Source: Aeromicrobium sp.
Lineage (GTDB): Bacteria; Actinomycetota; Actinomycetes; Propionibacteriales; Nocardioidaceae
Direction of reading: 5' to 3'
Assembly (NCBI RefSeq): GCF_014378035.1
Contig: NZ_JACMOM010000029.1
Location: forward strand, 1 to 64,000
DNA length: 64,000 nucleotides
Shown: positions 59,075-64,000 of the stretch, one piece after another
Position numbering within the stretch: the stretch's first letter is position 1
Layout: the number at the start of each line of letters is the position of its first letter
Position numbers and translations under genes: made by a program
Notes under the pieces: generated by a model
Databases searched by the model: none
What the model saw: only the letters and a program-made list of their open reading frames with translations
Told to the model about the DNA's origin: nothing

Positions 59075-61201
59075 TCAGTGCGACGAGGCGCCGAACGTGC
59101 CCTTCGTGAGCTTGTCGAGCCTCACCGCAAGCTGTGGCTCCATGCTGTCGATGAAGGTCTTGGTGAGGTGCGACCCCTGGCGGAACACCAGGACATTGCC
59201 GATGACCGGGGCGCAACGGGTGGCGTCGGGGCAGACGACATCGGTCATGTCGATGATCGACACCCCGGGCATCCCCTTGGCGGCCTTCCGCTCCGGCACC
59301 GCCGCTGACGCCTCGATGCCCGCAGCCTTGCTGAAGGTGCAGCGCGTCAGATCCTTCTCATGGCGTGCGACGCACTCGTAGTTCGACTCTCCGCTGTCAG
59401 GAGGGGCCGGGTTGTCCAAGAGAGCCGCCACAGGAATTCCCGCGTCGGCGATCTGACCCCAGTAGGACCGCAACCCCACGATCAGCGCTTCCGCCGTCTG
59501 GTCCGCGGGGTCCGTAGAGCCCGCCGGCAGTGCCTTTCCTGAACGCCCTGAAGTGACCACGAGGTCGGGCTTGATCCGCAGGATGTCCTTGAACGCCAGC
59601 CGGCCCCACGTCCGACACTCGGACCTGAACTTGTCCGGGCGCGAGAATGCGGCGTCGGTGAAGCCGCACGCGGACTTGGTGATCTGGATGACCTTGAAGC
59701 CCTCGCTGCTGCCCATCTTGGACAACACCGTCTGCCACTGGGCCATCTTGGAGTCGCCAACGATGACCATGGTCTTCTTGGCATTCTTGTCACCCGATAT
59801 GCACAGCTTGGGCTTGGAGATGCCCTTCGGCAGCTGACACCCGGAGCCATCGTTGTAGAAGGCCGGCAGGTCAGACGTCGCCGCGGTGGGCAGGGGTTTC
59901 AGCCGGTTGACGCTCTTCACGTCGCTCCAGACCTTGCCGGCATTGGCCTTGTCGAGCAGCGCGCGAGCCCCGATGGCATCGTTCGACGACGCCCGCTGCA
60001 CGACCCCACCGATGCTCGCCGAGGCGTTGAGGCCGACGCCGACGCCCACGCCGAGCGCCGTCAGCGCGGCGCCCATCGCGAGCGCGCGGCCCGTCGGCCT
60101 GAACGACGCACCGAACCGCACGGGATTTTCGATGTACTTGTGGCACAGCCACGACGGGATGATTGCGAGCACCACCAGCAGGACCATCCAGCGCAGCCGG
60201 AGGTCGGGGTACTTCGCCTGGGCAGCGATCAGGATCGGCCAGTGCCAGAGGTAGAGCGAGTACGACAGTCCGCCGATCCACACCATCGGCTTGACACTGA
60301 GCATCCGTTGAGGCGACCCGGGGGTCGGCGCGATACCGCTCGCGATCATCAGGGCCGCACCCAGCACGGGCACCAGCGTGGCGGTGCCGGGCCACGTCGT
60401 CGAGCCGTCGAAAGTCGTCGCGGCGTACAGGATCGCGGCGAGGCCCACCCATCCACCGACAGCGCGCAGGACCACTGGAAGCCGGCCGACATGCGCCGCC
60501 GACAGCGCGAGCAGCGCACCGACCCCGAGCTCCCAGATGCGGGTCGTCGACACGAAGAACGCCGTCTCGGGACTGCTGTGCGACTGCGCCACGGCATAGC
60601 CGAACGACGTCACGGTGACCAGTCCCAGCGCGCCGAAGGCGCCGAGGCGCCACCTCTTGGCGGCGAAGATCGCGACCGCAAGCATCAGCAGCGGCCAGAT
60701 CAGGTAGAACTGCTCCTCGACCGAGAGCGACCAGTAGTGCTGCACGGGCGACGCGCCGACATCCTCGGCGAGGTAGTCCACCGACCTGCCCGCAAGGCGC
60801 CAGTTGACGGTGTAGAGAGCGGCCGAGACGATGTCGCCGCCAAATGACGCCCGCTGGGTGATCGGCAGGTAGAAGTACGTCACGAGCGCTGAGAACACCA
60901 GGACCGTCGCGCTCGCCGGGAGCAGTCGCTTGACCCGGCGCGCCCAGAAGTGCGCGATGCGCACCCGGCCCGTGCGCGACACCTCACGCGCGAGCAGGCC
61001 GGTGACCAGGAAACCCGACAGGACGAAGAACATGTCGACACCGACAAAGCCGCCCGCGAAGAACGGCAGGCCCGCGTGGAACGCGAGGACCGACCCGACG
61101 GCGATGGCCCGCATGCCCTCGATGTCCAGACGCAGGATGCGACCGTGGTCAGGCTTGGTCACCGCGGACTCGCCGCTCGAGCGGTCGAGGACGTGAGACA
61201 T
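59075..61201 (-). CDS. Acyltransferase 3 family protein with C-terminal SGNH domain (OafA-like)
   Basis: ILRLDIEGMRAIAVGSVLAFHAGLPFFAGGFVGVDMFFVLSGFLVTGLL, HYWSLSVEEQFYLIWPL; SGNH-type MVIVGDSKMAQW. Start MSHVLDRSS (alternative 61210). Confidence 0.92.
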   Translation of the reverse strand: MSHVLDRSSGESAVTKPDHGRILRLDIEGMRAIAVGSVLAFHAGLPFFAGGFVGVDMFFVLSGFLVTGLLAREVSRTGRVRIAHFWARRVKRLLPASATVLVFSALVTYFYLPITQRASFGGDIVSAALYTVNWRLAGRSVDYLAEDVGASPVQHYWSLSVEEQFYLIWPLLMLAVAIFAAKRWRLGAFGALGLVTVTSFGYAVAQSHSSPETAFFVSTTRIWELGVGALLALSAAHVGRLPVVLRAVGGWVGLAAILYAATTFDGSTTWPGTATLVPVLGAALMIASGIAPTPGSPQRMLSVKPMVWIGGLSYSLYLWHWPILIAAQAKYPDLRLRWMVLLVVLAIIPSWLCHKYIENPVRFGASFRPTGRALAMGAALTALGVGVGVGLNASASIGGVVQRASSNDAIGARALLDKANAGKVWSDVKSVNRLKPLPTAATSDLPAFYNDGSGCQLPKGISKPKLCISGDKNAKKTMVIVGDSKMAQWQTVLSKMGSSEGFKVIQITKSACGFTDAAFSRPDKFRSECRTWGRLAFKDILRIKPDLVVTSGRSGKALPAGSTDPADQTAEALIVGLRSYWGQIADAGIPVAALLDNPAPPDSGESNYECVARHEKDLTRCTFSKAAGIEASAAVPERKAAKGMPGVSIIDMTDVVCPDATRCAPVIGNVLVFRQGSHLTKTFIDSMEPQLAVRLDKLTKGTFGASSH

Positions 61202-61372
61202 GTGCGGCATCCAATCCTGGGCGGGCCGGGCGAGGGTCAGGCTCTGCGACAGCGGCAAAACAACCTCGGTCAGGCTACCCGACAACCCCCAGTGCAAGCG
61301 CCCACCCGCGCGATGACGGTGACCATCGTCACGGCGGTCAGACAGCGACACCGCGATTGATAACCTCAGACT

Positions 61373-62692
61373 GTGCATATTTCTGTGATCGGTTGTGGCT
61401 ACCTCGGCGCTGTCCACGCAGCGTGCATGGCCAAGCTCGGTCACGAGGTGAGCGGCTTCGACGTCGACGGTGACAAGATCGCCGCGCTCCAGCGAGCCGA
61501 GGCGCCGTTCTTCGAACCCGGCCTGCCCGGACTGCTCGCCGACGCCATGGCAACCGGCCGCCTCTCGTTCTCGACCGACCCCGCCTCCGTCGTCGGCAGC
61601 ACCGTGCACTTCGTCTGCGTGGGCACCCCGCAGAGGGCCAGCAGCAATGCCGCGGACATGGTCTACGTCGATGCCGCGATCACGACGCTCATCCCCCACC
61701 TGGCCGACGGAGACCTGGTGGTCGGCAAGTCCACCGTGCCCGTCGGCACCGCCGAACGTCTGGCCGAGCAGATCTCGCAAGCCCAGCCGGGTGCGACGCT
61801 CGTCTGGAACCCCGAGTTCCTGCGCGAGGGGTTCGCTGTCAAGGACACGCTGCACCCCGACCGCCTCGTCTACGGCGTCCCCGACGGCCCGGCCGGCGAG
61901 CGGGCCACTGCGATCCTCGACGAGGTCTACGCAACCCCCATGGGTGAAGGCACCCCTCGCATCATCACCGACTACGCAACGGCACAGCTCGTCAAGGTCG
62001 CGGCGAACTCGTTCCTCGCGACGAAGATCTCGTTCATCAACGCCATGGCCGAGCTGTGCGAGGCCACCGGCGCCGACGTCACCCAGCTCGCCGACGCCAT
62101 CGGGCACGACGTGCGCATCGGGCGTCGCTTCCTCAACGCCGGGCTCGGCTTCGGCGGAGGGTGCCTGCCCAAGGACATCCGGGCGTTCATGGCCCGCGCC
62201 GACGAGCTCGGCGTCGACCAGGCGCTCAGTTTTCTGCGCGAGGTCGACGCCATCAACCTGCGCCGTCGCGAGCGCATGGTCACCCTGGCCCGCGAAGAGC
62301 TCGGTGGCGACCTCAGCGGACGCCGGGTCGCGGTGCTGGGCGCCTCCTTCAAGCCCAACAGCGACGACGTCCGCGACTCCCCCGCACTCGATGTCGCCGC
62401 CCAGCTCGGCGAGGCGGGCGCCCTCGTGATCGTCACCGACCCCGAGGCCAACGCCAACGCCAAGGCCAAGCAGCCGCAGCTCGACTTCGTCGGATCCGCC
62501 GAGGAGGCGGTCGCCGGCGCAGAGCTCGTGCTGCTCCTCACCGAGTGGGACGACTTCCTCACCCTCGACCCCGTCGCCCTCGCGACGCTCGTCGACTCCC
62601 CGCGCATCCTCGATGGCCGCAACGCCCTCGACCCCCAGGTCTGGCGCGACGCCGGTTGGACCTACCGCGCCCTCGGCCGCGGGAAGCACTGA
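61373..62692 (+). CDS. ugd: UDP-glucose dehydrogenase family protein
   Basis: 439 aa; ISVIGCGYLGAVHAACMAKLGHEV, NPEFLREGFAVKDTLHPDRLVYG, LNAGLGFGGGCLPKDI catalytic Cys. Confidence 0.95.
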   Translation: MHISVIGCGYLGAVHAACMAKLGHEVSGFDVDGDKIAALQRAEAPFFEPGLPGLLADAMATGRLSFSTDPASVVGSTVHFVCVGTPQRASSNAADMVYVDAAITTLIPHLADGDLVVGKSTVPVGTAERLAEQISQAQPGATLVWNPEFLREGFAVKDTLHPDRLVYGVPDGPAGERATAILDEVYATPMGEGTPRIITDYATAQLVKVAANSFLATKISFINAMAELCEATGADVTQLADAIGHDVRIGRRFLNAGLGFGGGCLPKDIRAFMARADELGVDQALSFLREVDAINLRRRERMVTLAREELGGDLSGRRVAVLGASFKPNSDDVRDSPALDVAAQLGEAGALVIVTDPEANANAKAKQPQLDFVGSAEEAVAGAELVLLLTEWDDFLTLDPVALATLVDSPRILDGRNALDPQVWRDAGWTYRALGRGKH

Positions 62693-62773
62693 CCTGCACG
62701 AGCGCTGATCTGACGGCACAGCCGTTGCGGTAATCTCGCCATGCTGACCTGCACTCCAGACTAAGGAAAAACG

Positions 62774-64000
62774 TTGTCCATCGACATGGCAATCATCGGC
62801 CTCGGCTACGTGGGCCTCCCGCTGGCCCAGCAGGCATCACGATCCGGTCTCAGCGTCGCGGGATTCGACGTCAACGCCGGCATGGTCGCGTCCCTCAACG
62901 GCGGCACGAGCCACATCGACGACCTCACCGACGGCGACATCTCCGAGATGCTCTCGCTCGGGTTCTCGGCCTCGACCGACGAGTCCGTCCTTGCTGATGC
63001 CGATGCCATCGTCATCTGCGTCCCGACGCCGCTCTCGGTCGACGGCGAGCCCGACCTCGGCGCCGTCATCGCCGCCACCACGACCATCGCGCGCCAGCTG
63101 CGCAAGGGCCATCTCATCGTGCTCGAGTCGACGACCTACCCCGGCACCACCGACGAGGTGGTGCGCCCGATCCTCGAGAAGGGCGGCCTCGTCGCCGGCA
63201 CCGACTTCCACCTCGCATTCAGCCCCGAGCGGGTCGATCCGGGCAACCCCGTCTACGGCATCGCCAACACCCCCAAGGTCGTCGGCGGACACACTCCGTC
63301 GTGCACCAAGGTCGCGACGGACTTCTACGGTCGTTTCATCGAGTCCGTGGTCCCCTCGAAGGGCACCCGTGAGGCCGAGATGACCAAGCTGCTGGAGAAC
63401 ACCTACCGGCACATCAACATCGCGCTGGTCAACGAGATGGCGCAGTTCTGCCACGAGATGGACATCGACCTCTGGGAAGTCATCCGCAACGCGGCGACCA
63501 AGCCATTCGGCTTTCAGGCGTTCTACCCCGGCCCCGGGGTCGGGGGCCACTGCATCCCGATCGATCCCAACTACTTGTCGTACAAGGTGCGCGCGACGCT
63601 TGGCAGGCCGTTCCAGTTCGTCGAGCTGGCCCAGGCGATCAACCTGCAGATGCCGGCCTACGTCGTCGACCGGGTCGCGGACCTCCTCAACGACGAGGGC
63701 AAGGCGTTGCGCGGTTCGACGATCCTGCTCCTCGGCGTGACCTACAAGCCCAACATCGCCGATCAGCGTGAGTCACCCGCCACGCCGCTGGCCCAGCTGC
63801 TCCTCGACAAGGGCGCAACGCTGCTCTTCCACGATCCGCACGTCGAGGCGTGGTCCCCCAACGGGGTCACCGTCACGCCTGCACATGACCTCGATGAGTC
63901 GCTGCGCACGGCCGACGTCTCGGTGCTGCTGCAGAATCACAAGGACTACGACCTGACGGCCATCGCCGCCACCGCCAAGTGCCTCTTCGACACCAAGGGT
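62774..64000 (+). CDS. Nucleotide sugar dehydrogenase, UDP-ManNAc dehydrogenase (WecC)-like, 3' truncated by window edge
   Basis: TTG 62774 or ATG 62786 start; MAIIGLGYVGLPLAQQASRSGL, AFSPERVDPGN, YPGPGVGGHCIPIDPNYLSYK. Confidence 0.93.
   Translation, partial: MSIDMAIIGLGYVGLPLAQQASRSGLSVAGFDVNAGMVASLNGGTSHIDDLTDGDISEMLSLGFSASTDESVLADADAIVICVPTPLSVDGEPDLGAVIAATTTIARQLRKGHLIVLESTTYPGTTDEVVRPILEKGGLVAGTDFHLAFSPERVDPGNPVYGIANTPKVVGGHTPSCTKVATDFYGRFIESVVPSKGTREAEMTKLLENTYRHINIALVNEMAQFCHEMDIDLWEVIRNAATKPFGFQAFYPGPGVGGHCIPIDPNYLSYKVRATLGRPFQFVELAQAINLQMPAYVVDRVADLLNDEGKALRGSTILLLGVTYKPNIADQRESPATPLAQLLLDKGATLLFHDPHVEAWSPNGVTVTPAHDLDESLRTADVSVLLQNHKDYDLTAIAATAKCLFDTKG

Noticed and set aside
61211-62719. 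N-terminal 500+ codons of the 1214-aa minus-strand ORF 59075..62719
   Set aside because: Antisense to the well-supported ugd gene (61373-62692); low-complexity translation typical of high-GC shadow frames. The real acyltransferase starts at about 61201-61210.
1-64000. CRISPR array, insertion sequence, integrase or intact prophage
   Set aside because: No regularly spaced repeats, DDE/tyrosine recombinase motifs or phage structural genes were recognised in either strand.

Overview
High-GC actinobacterial chromosomal window with about 46 supportable protein-coding genes and one tRNA. Left to right: (1) the 3' end of an mshD-like acetyltransferase, an esterase, and a phosphate/polyphosphate block (ppk1, Nudix-histidine phosphatase, pstSCAB, Pit transporter, DUF47/PhoU-like protein) with an 11-bp-phased PHO-box-like repeat before pstS and weaker ones before ppk1 and pit; (2) MFS, a beta-propeller lipoprotein, a KimA/YdaO-type APC permease, a possible orphan structured RNA, a secreted metzincin-like protease with three C-terminal FnIII-like modules, an apparent gene remnant and tRNA-Lys(TTT); (3) housekeeping metabolism and transport (SSADH, SulP, amidohydrolase, GAF-GGDEF cyclase, antiporter, YhhN, PlsC, hydrolase, exonuclease); (4) an amine-catabolism-like cluster at 31.8-42.1 kb (class I GATase, SDR, ALDH, glutamine-synthetase-like ligase, FAD/GcvT dehydrogenase, choline-kinase-like phosphotransferase, GntR/UTRA regulator, APC permease) with a matching GGTCTAGA motif in two promoters; (5) a cell-surface glycopolymer locus at about 45-64 kb (large glycosyltransferases, WecB, TagF-like transferase, SGNH acyltransferase, two nucleotide-sugar dehydrogenases) interrupted by a LacI/PhyH pair with a perfect 20-bp operator palindrome. 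No CRISPR array, IS element or intact prophage was recognised. All family calls are by eye from the translations; no database search was run.
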